Shown here one piece after another: positions 23,429-37,621 of a DNA stretch of 64,000 nucleotides. The first letter of the stretch is position 1, and each line of letters begins with the position of its first letter. Location of the stretch: the NCBI GenBank assembly GCA_003586115.2, contig QVOM02000113.1, positions 1,461,813 to 1,525,812 of the forward strand, written 5' to 3'. The notes beneath the pieces were generated by a model that was not told the origin of the DNA, searched no databases, and worked only from the letters and a program-made list of their open reading frames with translations. This stretch comes from Salvator merianae (Eukaryota; Chordata; Lepidosauria; Squamata; Teiidae). The position numbers were made by a program, and so were the translations under genes.

Positions 23429-23568
23429 AAACAATGCCAGGAATAAATAAATTAATCTAGTGCTAGCTAGAATAATTAGAAAGCAAACAGAAAATAAATC
23501 TGCAAGCATCATTGTACCTCTTTATAAATTTATGATGAGGACCCATTTGGAATATTTGCTTTAGAGTA

Positions 23569-24753
23569 GCTGCCTTTCACACTCATCAGCAAAGGAAAAG
23601 ACTGCAAGCTAACCAGCAGGGAAAGCAGTGCAAATGGGAATGCACTAGGCAGGAAGCGATGTCAGCAATCACAGAGCCATGAATGTGAAAACAGAGCTAT
23701 AGGGATGTGCACGAAGCTTCGTGCACTTCGAATTTCGCGCGAAGATGGCATTTCCGCCATCTTCGGCGAAATGCGAAGACAAAAGGGGCTCGCGAATGAG
23801 AATGGCGAAGGTCCCGGCGACCTTCAAGACCTTTGCCATTTGCCGCGAGCTCCCTCTTTTTGGCCGCGAAAAGCTCCTGCATCAGAGCATAGAAGCTCCA
23901 CGCAGCCTAAAAGAGGGAGAATGATTGGAAACGTCAGAAAATCAATGCTGAATCCGATCGCTAAAGTAGTGCTGCCTTAGTGATCGGATTGGGCATTGAT
24001 TTTTCTCCGTTTCCGATCGCTGTCTCTCATTCCCCCCCCCATCTGTCAGCGCGCACACTGACAGACTGGGGGGGGGAATGAGAGAGCGCTGCGCGATCGG
24101 AAACGGAGAAATCAAGGCGAAGGGAAGTCCTTTGCCTTGATTTCTCTCTTTCCGATCGTGCTCTCTCTTATTCCCCCTAGTCTGTCAGTGTGCGCGCGTG
24201 ACTGACAGGCTAGGGGGAATGAGAGAGCTACCGGAAATGGAGACAAATCAAGGCGAAGGGAAGACCTTTGTGGCGAAGGTCTTCCCTTCACCTTGATTTG
24301 TCTCCGTTTCCAATAGGTCGGTCGCTGCGAAGATTTTCGCTGTGAAAATGAAAGGCTCCCTTTTGGAGCCTCTCGTTTTCGTGCAAAAACAAAGCTCCCT
24401 TGCTTCGCAGCACTGCGAAGCGAAGTGGGGAAAGTGACTTCGTGCACACCCCTACAGAGCTATGAATTTCAACCATAGAGTTAGTAATCCAAAGAAAGAG
24501 AGCTGTTTCTGAAGCTGGCCCCTCCCCACCGCCATTTCAAACCCAGAAGCAGTGCGAACAGATGTCACTTGATCTGCACCTGATCATGCAAGTCGGATTC
24601 AGGACTACAATTTATTGCGCCTGCCTTACACAGCTTCAGGTGAGCATCAGGTGGGCTTGGGTGAGTTTCAGGGTTGGTGATTTCATTTGAAAGTGCAAAA
24701 GTACCTGACTAGTGAGTGGATAGGAACATTCCTCTCCCAAAGTGTGAACAGGC
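23569..24753 (+). mobile_element. Old MITE family B copy 3, split by hAT
   Basis: The left end CCTTTCACACTCATCAGC and right end AGTGTGAACAGGC resemble worn family B termini. The segment 24690-24753 aligns base by base with the right end of copy 2 (GTGCAAAAGTACCTGACTAG against GTGCAAACGCTCCGTTCTAG). CTG lies on both sides of the outermost bases. It is interrupted by the hAT at 23700-24454, the second case in this window of this hAT family inside family B. Confidence 0.65.
23700..24454. mobile_element. Multi-hairpin non-autonomous hAT
   Basis: The terminal repeats TAGGGATGTGCACGAAGC and CTTCGTGCACACCCCTA are flanked by an exact 8-bp duplication, CAGAGCTA, at 23692-23699 and 24455-24462. The interior is a series of consecutive foldbacks: 23927-24014, 24023-24085, 24099-24153, 24160-24228 and 24233-24311. 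They alternate a GGAAACGGAGAAATCAAGG-type arm with a TCTCTCATTCCCCC...CTGTCAG-type arm. No coding sequence. Mobilisation would need a hAT transposase from elsewhere. Confidence 0.93.
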
Positions 24754-24759
24754 TGTCTC

Positions 24760-25094
24760 TGTCAGAGTCACTCTCCCCAGTACAAGGAACACAACTGTAG
24801 TATCTCAAGCATGCTTCTAGTTTTATTTGATAAAAGATCACAAAAAGTACAATGCTGCTCAGAGTATATATCAAACTTTCATTCCTGCCTTTTCTATCTA
24901 GTTCTCACAGTCTATCCAGTTTTCATAACACAACCTTGAATTCCCAAAACAAGCAGTTCTCAGCAGTCCCTTATCAGTGACACCAGAATTAACCACAACA
25001 GTGAAGAAATTCAGTATTTGTAATGAATGCTAACAGGGATAGCTGGATCTGGGAAAGGGACAAAGACGTAAGCACAGTGGACACATTCAGAATT
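24760..25094. other. No feature recognised
   Basis: About 330 bases of AT-rich sequence between a MITE and a CR1 tail. Confidence 0.5.
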
Positions 25095-25215
25095 TTGATA
25101 CTCAAGAGCAGGTGAGGGTTTCACCTTCATCTTCTGCTTGAGAATGTTCAGAAGCAAGTGGTGGACCACTGTGCATGCTGGACTAGATCAGGGCTTTTAT
25201 TATGTTCTTATATTA
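25095..25215 (+). mobile_element. CR1 3'-terminal fragment
   Basis: It contains GAGCAGGTGAGGGTTT, CAAGTGGTGGACCACTGTGC, GGACTAGATCAGGGC and a terminal TTATGTTCTTATATT. It matches the last about 120 bases of the copies at 3335, 4924 and 33250. Confidence 0.75.
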
Positions 25216-25990
25216 TTTTAGGTGAAAGTGACCTGAATACAAATACATAAAATAACCATAAGAATCTGTGAAAGAGGATGCTCACTGTGGTTCCTACATG
25301 AAGACAGGCTGCTCACTGAAGTCATGTTGTATGAACATTATTTCAAACTTAGATTTTTCTGTAGATTTAGTTTGGTTTTGCCCAGGGCTGGATCAGTTTT
25401 TCTACCTCATCCTTGGTGAGCAAACAGGAAAAGACCCTTTTCCTATGCAACTTAAATTATTTAATATCTTTGATTAGGTAACAAATGGAAAGCCCCATTT
25501 TTTTTTTAACTTCTGCTTTGCTATTCCCTCACCTCTCTCAGTCCAGTTTTGTAATGACATAAGCAAAGTGGGATACAGGGTCCCTTCTGGGTCTTTATAA
25601 TCTTATTGTGCACATTGTCATGAGGTGATAGAACTCAGTCTATGTCTTTATGAGATAAGAGTCCCATACGGAAGACAAAGACACCAAGAAAGCTTTTTTC
25701 TCAAGTTGCTGCACAGTAGATTGACACTGCATTTAGGAAGTCTGATACGGATGCAGACATTTATGTGTGTATTTTCCTACGTGAAACTTTTTCACTTCAA
25801 ATATCCATTTCAATATATAGTCTATGAAGGGCACTTTGTGTTACTTAAGTGAAACAGGAACTATTATCCTGCAGAACTCTTTTATAAATGCATTGTTCCT
25901 TCATCCAAGTAGTATATAGGGAATCACCTGTTTTCCAAATGTGCTGCAACTAGTCTTTTTGTACAGTTTTAAAGTCATGTAGGAGAAATA
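25216..25990. other. No feature recognised
   Basis: AT-rich sequence without supported genes or repeats. Confidence 0.5.
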
Positions 25991-25991
25991 T

Positions 25992-26448
25992 GGGGGCTGG
26001 CTGCACTTTACAGCCTAGAATGTATAACAATACCATTCTAGGCTGTCCAGGATCCCATGGCATAGTGGCCATTCATACTTCGAGGCCAGCCCTGTACCTG
26101 GCTTCCAGCATTCAAAGGGCCTATGGACAGCCTAACCACCATGACAGTGGCTGTGGCAATGTCTGGCTATAGCCATGGTGATCAGGGATGCAGTGCATGA
26201 CTGAGCAGCTGCAGCCATGCTACCATGTCCACTTGCAGCATTTGCACCCAGAAGAGGGTGTGAATGCTACTGACCGGCAGCAATCCAGCTGCTCCCAGAC
26301 AAGCTATGGGCAACAATTTTGTTGCCCACAGCTAGTAGCATCTGAAAGCAGCTGCAAAACTCCTGGCCACTGCAGCAGCAAGGCTGTGCAGATGGGCCTG
26401 TCTGGTGAGTGTTCGGGAGCCCAACGGCAGGTCAGTGTGAACAGCCCC
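25992..26448 (-). mobile_element. MITE family D copy
   Basis: The ends are GGGGGCTGGCTGCACTTTACAG and, inverted, GTGTGAACAGCCCC. The interior segment 26240-26310 aligns with the reverse complement of 42045-42110 (TGAATGC...CAGCTGCTCC). No clear flanking duplication. Frames in it are not conserved between copies. Confidence 0.6.
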
Positions 26449-26449
26449 T

Positions 26450-26925
26450 TGGAGTCTTCAGAAAGAACTAGCAACCTTGTTAGTGTTAGAAAGAAATGAA
26501 GCAACAGACTGAAACTGTGGATATATGCATTATTGTCAAAGTTGTACCACATCCAAAATTCAGCCTTTAAATGACCTTATTTTTCCCTTTGTCCAGAAAA
26601 CTTTGTGTTTTAAAGCTGTAAGATTTACTGCAGTTGAGCATCTGTTTTGTTACATATTATGTGTATACCGATTAAACCCTTGTGGAATTATTGGTTTATT
26701 TCTGTTCCTATTCTGAGGTATATTCTTTTAAATATCTAATAATTTATTTTTCCATTATTTTTCTCTTTTTAAATGAAAAGATGAAAATAATATTCCAAAT
26801 TCAAAATATAACTATCACTAGAGCAATATTTCTATCATGTTAATAGGAGTCATGATCTGGAATGAAGACAAAGGACAATTCTATGCTGGCTGATATACTG
26901 GACTAGTAAGCATACAAGGGCCCTT
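26450..26925. other. No feature recognised
   Basis: AT-rich sequence with nothing I can assign. Confidence 0.5.
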
Positions 26926-26928
26926 TCT

Positions 26929-27098
26929 GCACTTGGCTTTATTCTGGACCATATCCCAGAATAGGGATCTGCTATCCACATGCTAGTGCAGATTATAGCA
27001 GACCCCAGGTGGGGCCTGCCATAGTTCATAGTTGCATGCAGATGGCAGATCCCTATTCCAAGATATAATCTGGAATAAGGCCAAGTGCAGAAAGGGCC
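26929..27098. mobile_element. Palindromic MITE, family C copy
   Basis: This 170-bp near-palindrome has arms GGCCCTTTCTGCACTTGGC and GCCAAGTGCAGAAAGGGCC, with further complementarity inward (TTATTCTGGA and TCTGGAATAA). It is flanked by AAG at 26926-26928 and 27099-27101. The small size, long inverted repeats and short duplication are typical of a MITE. Confidence 0.88.
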
Positions 27099-27101
27099 AA
27101 G

Positions 27102-29305
27102 GTCTTCCTTAGTCAGTACTAGCATGTGCAAGGGAGGTTCCTAGTATGCTTGCTGGTCTGTTATACTAGCCAATACAGAATTGCCCAAAGTTGGCCTCCT
27201 AAGCAGTCCAAGCCAAAGCAGGTCACAATTTCCAAATTTCTGAGGTGTATTCTGAACAAAACCTTGTTTTCAGTGTACACTACTGCAGGGGAAAAAAATC
27301 TATTCCTTCGTTGGATGTTTTAAAGTATTCTTCTAGAAGAACGTTCCCAATATTCTTTCCTGCTGTTTTACAGACAAGACACAAGACAGATCTTTTTTTT
27401 TTTTCCTATGTCTGGAACTAGTTCTCTTGTCTTGTTTACCATTTTAAAAGGTTTTCATGGATGTATATTCTTTTTGTCATCATTCATTTGTAGGTATGTA
27501 ATTTTATTTCAAGACCCTCTTCTGGTAGAAATACCTTTTAGCTCCTTATGCACCAGTAAAGTGGACAGAATCAATACAAGTGAAAACAACACTAAGGCAA
27601 ATATAGAGATGATATATTTGCATACAGAACCCTTTCACTCCTGCCCACCCAACAGTGAGAAAGAGCTTATATTATAATGTTGACCTTTTAAAAATAAGTT
27701 TTTGGAGCATCTCTCCATTCCACACAAACAAAATCTCTCCCTGTCCCTTCTTTAAAGAAAACAACTCATTGTTTCTGTGCTTCATATTTGGCTGAATAGA
27801 ATTCTTGTGGCTGGGAATGATGTAAACCTTGTATTGTATGGATGACTGCAGTTGCCAAGGGGATTGTGATTCAGGCCTTTCTTCTCCTGGAGGTGTATAA
27901 TTGCAGGTACTCAGAATAGATATAAATCCTTATCCTACTTTCAGTGATGCTCACAACCCACCTCTTATTTTGGGGAAAATAAAAGCAGAAAGATAACATT
28001 ATTTTAAACTGTATAAAAAGGCCACCTGAATAAACATTTGGCCCTTTTCAAAACAATATTGCAAACCTGTTAAATCTCAATGGAAAATCAAAGGATCTGT
28101 CAACGCTCTTTCTATTTACTTACACTTTAGGAGTCATATACTTACAATCTTAATGAGAACTGTTGCTGTGAACTGTTACTGTGAATGACAGTTGGTGGTG
28201 GAGGGTTAGTTTCCACTATGCTTCAAAATGAACTGGTTTAACTTGCAGGTCAAGTGCATTTATGCATGTTGGAATGCAGTTACCAATGAGATGAATACTG
28301 AGTGCGCTTAACATGCAAGCTTGCTTTGTGTTTTTGTGTCTTTCCATCTATCTATTTATCTACCTATCTATGCATGATTTGTATATTTGTTTCATGGTAA
28401 TACACTGAAATGCTTACAAAAAATGTGCTTTAAGACGTTCTTCAGTTAAGATGGATCATACCCTTTATTCAGGTAATTCAACTGATTTACAGAGTGTGGT
28501 TTGATGGTGATCTAGCATTCTCAAACAATTGAAAACATTCCAGATCACTTCCAAAATTAATTGTTTTTCCAAGACATTCAGCTTAGTTAAAATATCATCA
28601 TCCTCTCAACCCTATGTAATCGTCAATAGAAAATGTAATTTCTGTAATTTATTTCAACAGGAACTGCTGGTGTAAGGGACAAAACGGGCATGCCTTCTCC
28701 TTCCATGCACTGATAGAGGGCTTTGTTTGAAGGCCATCCAACCTTGCATCAAGAGATAAATGGCCAGAACTGTGTGGACTTCAGACAAAGTCTGTGAACT
28801 GGCACAAAGTGGGGGAAAGGGCTTTTCTCTGCATCCACTCATGCAGGCTACCCCTGTATTTGAAAGTTGCATGTCTAGGATAGCTATACAGAACACAGTA
28901 GCCATTCAATAGAAGTATAACATCAAAACTGCTTCACTCTGCCTGAGGCTGTTTAGACCCTCATTATGAATCAGCGGTGCTTCTTGGAGTACTTCTGTGA
29001 GAGAAAAGGGACAAGGCAAGGCTCCAAATGGAAGCCATCCACTGGTCTCCTCATGTTGCATTCTGATTGTCAATGAATCAAAGGGCGATTTCCTATCAAA
29101 GCCTTCAATTTCTTCATAGTCTCAAACTCTGTGTACAGTATGTACCAATGCTCATCAAATGGTGCTGGGGTGCTGGGGAAGTCCACAGGTGAAGTGTATA
29201 TGTACTTTGTCAGCAAGATGACTATCCTGTTGTCAAGACATTCAGCCATGCCATCAAGAAATTGGGAGATAGCAAACCAGATCTAGAAATGGCCTCAGTA
29301 TAAAG
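27102..29305. other. Unassigned sequence, 2.2 kb
   Basis: AT-rich DNA with no supported exon, RNA gene or repeat boundary. There is a small irregular TCTA tract at about 28346-28372 and a T-run at 27392-27403. Confidence 0.5.
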
Positions 29306-29329
29306 GCCCTTTCTGCTCTTACCTTTTGT

Positions 29330-29736
<407 letters not shown>

Positions 29737-30120
29737 TGCTCTTACCTTTTGTGATTTGGACCGGTGGGGCTGAATCACATGAGGTTCTCTGGTAAATATC
29801 AGTCTGGAACAATACCATCTGCACGGTCATGATGATCCAGCCCAGCCCTGCACTGGCTACGAAGCTTGCTTGAGCTTTGGAACCAGCCTCCAAGGGCTCT
29901 AACAGCTAGGAACAAAAGATTCTACCCTCCAAGCCCCTGGAGGACCCATTTTAGCAGTGCAATAAGGCACATAATCGAAATGGGTTCCCCTGTAAACCAG
30001 AACAGAGGTGTGTGCACCATCTGCACATCTCCATGTTCTGGATTAGGCCGTGCTAGTATACGGGTAAACCTCAGTATCGAGATCTACTGGTGGTTCAGAT
30101 CAGGAGCCTCCTGAATTACT

Positions 30121-31602
<1,482 letters not shown>

Positions 31603-32654
31603 GAGGCTATTTACTTATGCAAATGTGCATACACATGTTTACATCATATCAATAACTTTTCATGTACATAATTATATGATGCAGTTCTAGCAAGCATGGA
31701 TGGTACCCTCTTGATTATTTTCTTTTTAAAGTTTCAGATTGATTCATGCTCATGCACATACACACATCCATACATTAATTAGGGCATATATAAAATATAA
31801 AACTGGTTATATTTTATGGGAAAGGAGGAGGAGGAGGATGAGGAGGACAAGGAGGAGGATTGGTGCCAATTAATGTAGAATACCATATCAAAGCCAATGA
31901 AATTTGAAAACACTCCTTGGAAAAATGCCATCCCTACCCACTGCAAAAATGCTGCACTAAATAGACATTTATGCCAACTTTGCTGATCATTGCACTTTGC
32001 TTCTCATGTTCCAGTTCTGTGACAGGGAGATGGATAGTAACCTTTACTCAAGCTGTATATGCAGCCAGACACAGACTTATACATACAAACAAATTCAAAG
32101 TTTGGACAGTTTATCACCAGGCTGCCAACTAACACTGAGGACAGAAAAATTGGTGGATGATAATGTGCTTTTAGCATGAGCTTCATGTTTAATACAAAGA
32201 CCAGGTGCACTCTGTAGCACTGAGGAAACATTCTGAAATAGCAAATGGCAGCTGGGCACCGTCCATTTTACTTTGCTATCCAGGAGAATTGGATCATTTA
32301 GTGCCTCTGAATAGCTGGCAGTGTGCTGCAAAGTAAAGCAGTGTGCTGAAAACAGGTGGAGCAGATCTGTCAAGAGTACTGAAGGCTTAAAGAAGACAAC
32401 CATTCCGAACTCCTTGACAAAACAACTTTCAAGGATGCTTTCCAAATCAGTTTTGTTACAGTAAGAATAGTCACATAGCTGGCAGTATTTTACCCTGCAA
32501 ATGCCACCTTCAAAGTTTCTTTGTCATTCCACTCCTACCCTGTCCCCAGTCTAAAATGCTACTAGCTTTTACTGCAAAATTTCCTGATAATGTGTATTAA
32601 AAGGTCCACATACTGCAGAAAACAAATCCGTTTTTCAGGTTAACTTTGTCTGTC
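31603..32654. other. No gene recognised
   Basis: AT-rich sequence with a short GGA-rich tract at 31825-31860. Nothing else supported. Confidence 0.5.
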
Positions 32655-32657
32655 ATT

Positions 32658-32837
32658 GGCCCTTTCTGCACTTGGCCTTATTGTGGATTATATCCCAGAA
32701 TAGGGACCAGCTATGCACATGCTAGTGCAAACTATGAAAGGTCTTGCCCAGGGTCTACCATAGTCTGCACTAGCGTGCAAATGACAGGTTCCTATTCTGA
32801 GATATAATCTGAAATACGTCCAAGTGCAGAAAGGGCC
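32658..32837. mobile_element. Palindromic MITE, family C copy
   Basis: This 180-bp near-palindrome has arms GGCCCTTTCTGCACTTGGCC and CCAAGTGCAGAAAGGGCC. It is flanked by ATT at 32655-32657 and 32838-32840. The internal arrangement (TATCCCAGAATAGGGACC, CATGCTAGTGCA) matches the 26929 copy. Confidence 0.88.
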
Positions 32838-32840
32838 ATT

Positions 32841-33249
32841 GTTGGGATTCATAGGAATTGGAACCCAAAACATCTAACAGGTTGCAAGTTGGTGAAGGTT
32901 GCTTGAAGATATGCACAGCAAAACTGGTACCTAAGGGTAGCCTGGTCCACAAGGCAGTTTTCCCTCACACATCTCAGTTGAGCAGTGGTTAATGTCTGCA
33001 TAATCCATTAAACTGAGAACAATTTTCGTGTGGATTTGCATAGAACCACAGCCTTCTAACATGCAGTGTCTCAGTTGGTGGCAGTTCTTAGCTTTAAGGG
33101 CAGGTGATTGCAAGCATGGATTGAAAATACATATCAGCCCCCTGGATGGCTCTTGCATAGGCATTCTGAGGGAAAGTATATCCCCACACACATGGCCAGC
33201 AATTGCCTGGTCCGCACCTGAAACCATTCACCTTTAAAGCTACGAGCTG
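32841..33249. other. No feature recognised
   Basis: About 400 bases without a supported feature. Confidence 0.5.
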
Positions 33250-33851
33250 CCACTGAGAAGGAACTGGAGAGGGTGCAGAAAAGGGCAACCAGAATGATCA
33301 CGGGGCTGGAACACCTTCCTTACAAAATCAGGCTGCAACATCTTGGCCTCTTCTGGTTTGAAAAAAAGTGTTTAACAAGAAACCTGATTGAAGTATATAA
33401 AATCATGCACAGTATGGATAGGGTGGATAGAGAGAAATTATTTTCTCTATCACACAACACTAGGACCAGGGGGCACTCTATGAAGCTGATGGGTAGGAGA
33501 GTTAGGACCGACAAGGGGAACTATTTATTCACCTAGAGAGTCATCAGTCTATGAAATTTATTACCAGAAGAGGTGGTGACAGCAACCAGCCTAGATTGCT
33601 TCAATAAAGGTTTAGACAAATTCATGGAGGTCAGGTGTATCAATGGCTACTGGAATCAATGCCTAGGTACTGCCTCCAGGTTGAAAAGACAGGCAGGATG
33701 CCTGCAAAACCATTTGCAGGGAGTCAAGAGTAGGTGAAGTTTTTCCCTTTATCTTGTGCCCAGAAGCAATTGGTGGGCCACTATGTAAAACAGATGGTGG
33801 GCCATGGCCTGATCCAGCAAGGCTCTTCTTGTGTTCTTATGTTCTTATGAT
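33250..33851 (+). mobile_element. CR1 LINE 3' fragment
   Basis: It starts at GAACTGGAGAGGGTGCAGAA in the distal part of ORF2 and ends in CTTGTGTTCTTATGTTCTTATGA. The 87-codon frame 33273-33536 is a remnant of the CR1 C-terminal region (the segment that reads RATRMISGLEHLPY-like). It is the best preserved of the TTATGTTC-tailed copies here, but 5'-truncated. Confidence 0.87.
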
Positions 33852-36260
33852 CTCAGCTATGATTTGTTTAACCTATTTCAGACCTTGATTATCCTTTCTT
33901 TTAGCTGCCTTACCCACCACGCAAACACAGTCCCACAGAAACACAGGAGAGCCACCTGCAATCATTAATGACACCTCTTCTGGCTCCACTCCTGAACAAA
34001 GCAGCATCTTTTTCCATTCAGGGTGCAAATGTGTGCCCTGCAACAACAGTGTTTTTGTGGGCAACTCTGCCTGGAAAAGGTGAGCACAATCACTGCAGGG
34101 CTTCTGCTGCCACTGTCATGGAGACAGGGTAGCAGTAGGAACTTTCTCAGGTGGTGGCAGGAGACTCAAATGGAAAGTGGAGACTTGACCAAAATGATGT
34201 TTTCTGAAGTCTTCCTTTCCAGAAATTCTCCCTCTTCATTCAAGTCACATTCCCTTGTTTATTTTTCTTTGTCACCTCCAAATAATAACTGAAGCTTCCA
34301 TGGCCACTGAGCATGCCCTGACATCACTGAAATAACTGAATGTGGTATCCCTTAGCTCCCCCCACCAACTAAAGATTTTTAGTACTTAATTAAACCATAG
34401 CATTCCTCTCAAACCAATACCTTTTGACCATCCATGTTACTATTACTGACTATGTAAACAATAGGATTCCAGTCTGGTCATGCAGCATTAAGGTCAGTTA
34501 ATAGGCAGCAGCCTTTATTTTCTTTTTTTTTAGCTGTGTTTTCTGAATTCCTTTTTCAAGAGTGACAGTGCTATTGGCTGTCATTCCCTATTGGCTGTCA
34601 ATAGAGAAGAGCTGGAAAAGTCTACAAAACCTCAATCAGCAACAATGTGGAGAAAAAGCAGAAATAATTCTACAACTACTATAGAAAAAAATGTAATTAA
34701 ATATAACTAAGCAATAAATAATAAATATTACTAAAAATATTAGAACATAGTGGATACTAGATACTAAGTGCATTAGACAAGGGGGAGATGTATAACACAT
34801 GTCATAATTCCAAGTGCCTCAAGGTCCTTCCTATGCTTTCAAATATTTTCTTAATAGGAACTTGTGGGAGCTGTATGGCTATTTTCACACTCCTTTGTAG
34901 TTTAGAGGGACACAGAAAATATCATATAAAGAAAATAGGAAGTGAAAGGAAGCCAAGCTAAACACTAAGGAATAACGTACAAAGAGCAAAATCTTCTAGT
35001 TGCACCAGACACTTATTTCAAATCACTAACTGGGAGTCCTGACAAGAAATATCAACACAGCTAAAAATTGTTCTCAGATCTCTGGCTAGAATATGTGTGG
35101 ATCACAATAAAATAATCATAAATCCAGGTGAAGATCCCCAGTCTGCTGTTGCTTCTCCACTCTTCTCAGGCACGATTTGATACAAGAAAATATATTCCCT
35201 CCTCTTTTCCCTTCTCTGACTACAGAACGAAGAGGAATATAGCATAATTGTGTTATTTCAGGCAATAAAACAAATCATCCACCACAGACAAGTAATCATG
35301 CAAATCTTAGATGGTTGATTAAACATCTGAGTTTTTAAAATGAGTCTTTTTTTTCCCTTACTTTCTTTAAAACAATCTACTGTGATTCCCCTTTCTATTG
35401 TAAAAGAAAAAAAAGAAAAACTGAAGTGTGGAGGAAGGATCCTAACACAAGTGTCTAAGGGCAGAAAGAAAACATTTAGATGTTTTACATACTTTTTTTT
35501 TTTTTTTTAAGTAATTCTGTGCACTTACTGGGAAATAAAGCACAATGAACTCAGTTATACTAATCCCTGAACAGAGTATGCAATTTACAAATATCAGATT
35601 ATGGAAAGAACTATACGTGCTCATATGGTCTGAGTTCCTGGGCCAGAACCCTTTCCTCAGCCACGAATGGGTTGGTGGCCATGTCCCAGCTTAAGTAACT
35701 TTGAGGCCTGGGAACAGAAGTTCCCTAGTGCGGACGTTTCCATGTGGGGACAGTTTGTAAGGCACTAGACATAGCCTTAGAAGTCGGTCAGCAGTTGAAG
35801 GAGCAAATCTGCACCATATTTTCAGAGGTGTTTGTTTTGTTTTCCCTCCACTCTGTAAACAGGGACAGAACTGAGTATCAGTGATGTGCAGTCCAGTGCT
35901 CTGGGCTTGAAGTGGACTGACTTATGATCATTGTTTGCCAATGTGCTTCTGACACACAGCCCAAACGAACAATGCAAATCTTGCCTACGTCTGTATGGAA
36001 TACAGAACTTATCTGATCGGAAAAGTAGCCATAGAGGTCTTGGCTGCAGATCACCACTAGGTACTCTTGGATTCATGCATATTGCAGAAATGACTTTGTG
36101 ATGGCCTCTCAAATAACAAACTCTCTCCTTTCTTCTACAAGAGGCACAGTTGACACGTTCATTTATATATATACATATATATGAACAGCCATTAAAACCT
36201 CCTCATGTTTAGGAAAGTTATAGTGGCTTTAATGAAATTCGGAACTTATTTTCATTGGCT
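33852..36260. other. Unassigned sequence, 2.4 kb
   Basis: AT-rich DNA between a CR1 tail and the L1 target site. T-runs at 34519-34529 and 35492-35509 and an alternating AT stretch at 36163-36181 are the only simple features. No gene supported. Confidence 0.5.
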
Positions 36261-36375
36261 TTTTGTGATGATGTTTTGTTTGTTTGTTTTTTCATTTTTT
36301 TTATTTTGAATATAATGTCAATACAAATCAATACAATCTGATAGTCCATAGCATTTTCTACATTACATCATATTC

Positions 36376-36379
<4 letters not shown>

Positions 36380-36416
<37 letters not shown>

Positions 36417-36433
36417 ATACATATATATATATA
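36380..36433. repeat. (TA)n microsatellite in L1 3' UTR
   Basis: Alternating TA with small interruptions, inside the L1 3' untranslated region. Confidence 0.9.
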
Positions 36434-36688
36434 TTAATCCACCATCTCCCCCACCCCATTCTAGTCCTGAACAGCTGAAAACATATATTCAATTTAGATG
36501 GACAACCATTTGTTAATATTAATATTTAATACTTCAGTTCTCAATAAACATGGTGCTTCTGGTCTGTTTACATATTCCAGAAAATCTTTCCAATTCTCTT
36601 TAGCTTTAATTGAACCTTCTATTCCCATATATTTAAGGTGGTATTGTCTGGAGAGGTCAAATTTATATTGGTCCAATACATAGTGAAT

Positions 36689-37621
36689 CTACATTTCCAA
36701 TGACCACTTTAGTTTATCCCTCCATCCATATACTATTGTTGACAACGGTGCATATAATAGTTGGCTCAACATATATTCTTGATTTTTTGAAATACTTAAT
36801 CCTGTAAATATCTGCCACATACATAATTCTGGAGAAGATATAAGCCTTATTTTCACACTTTCATATATTTTAGCTTCCACAGTTTTCCAAAATATTTGAA
36901 CTTCCAAGCAAACCCACCACATATGTATATATGTACCTTTAATATCACATAAATGCCAACAATGAAGGGAAAGTGTAGTTATCATATTGGCTAATTGAGC
37001 TGGTGTTCTATACCATTTATGAACCAGCTTCATCTTTAACTCTTTAATTCTGTTATGTTTTATTAACTGAATATCTCTTATCTTGTTTTCAATATCCTGT
37101 CTGCTAATATTTATATCCTTTTGCCAAGTACCAACCATATCATTAATTATATCTTCTTTAGCATCAAGTATTAACTTGTAAATCCTCCTACTAGTTCTTT
37201 TTCTATTCTTCAGCCATTTTTTGATTATTTCCTCAATTTTAGTAGTTGGCAATTTAAGTAATTCAGGAATATTGTTAGCTTTGAAGAAACTGGTCAATGC
37301 ATTCGTTTGTAGCCAATATCTCTCTTAATTTCTGGTTTGTAAATAACTCATTTTTTTCATCAAAAATATCACCAATAAGTGAGATCCCTTTTTGCTTTAA
37401 TATTTTTAATATTTTTAATATTTTAATATTTCACCTTTACCGTTTATTTGCTCTATTAGACTAAATTTTGAAAATTCTCTAACGTATATTTTTCTCCATC
37501 TTTTCCAAATATTAATAGTGGATTTTAAAGGTCCATATAGTAGCTTAATTTTTTTATTTTCCATTCTTGGGAATATTGCTGAGATATTAGTCAATTTATG
37601 CATTTGCCTTTCTATATTCAC
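36689..37621 (-). pseudogene. L1 ORF2 C-terminal region, with stops
   Basis: It lies in the same reading frame as the RT piece but after an in-frame TGA at 37622-37624 and a TAA at 37415-37417. The TAA falls within an expanded AATATTTTT repeat (about 37397-37430). The 36689-37297 part contains the L1 Cys/His region: HCWHLC followed by GTYIHMWWVCLEVQIFW, which normally reads CxxC...HxxxC and is thought to bind RNA. The second cysteine of the CxxC pair appears altered (CWHLC). The frame ends near 36689. Confidence 0.8.

Larger units (their letters stand above)
21886..23560 (+). pseudogene. CR1 LINE relic, split by a MITE
   Basis: Before the MITE (21886-22019) the translation gives a CR1 segment with NKYSGPDDSHPKVL. 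After it (22628 on) EDWKVANVTSIFKK and KDPGNYKPVNL continue the same domain, and GPVTFNLFINDLE follows at about 23080. The active-site region reads FIDNIKLF instead of FADDTKL, so the catalytic pair is lost. It is truncated near 23560 without the terminal octamers. Confidence 0.85.

Noticed and set aside
23927..24311. CRISPR-like repeat-spacer array
   Set aside because: The repeats are inverted hairpin arms of unequal length inside a vertebrate hAT element with target duplications, with no direct repeat-spacer periodicity.
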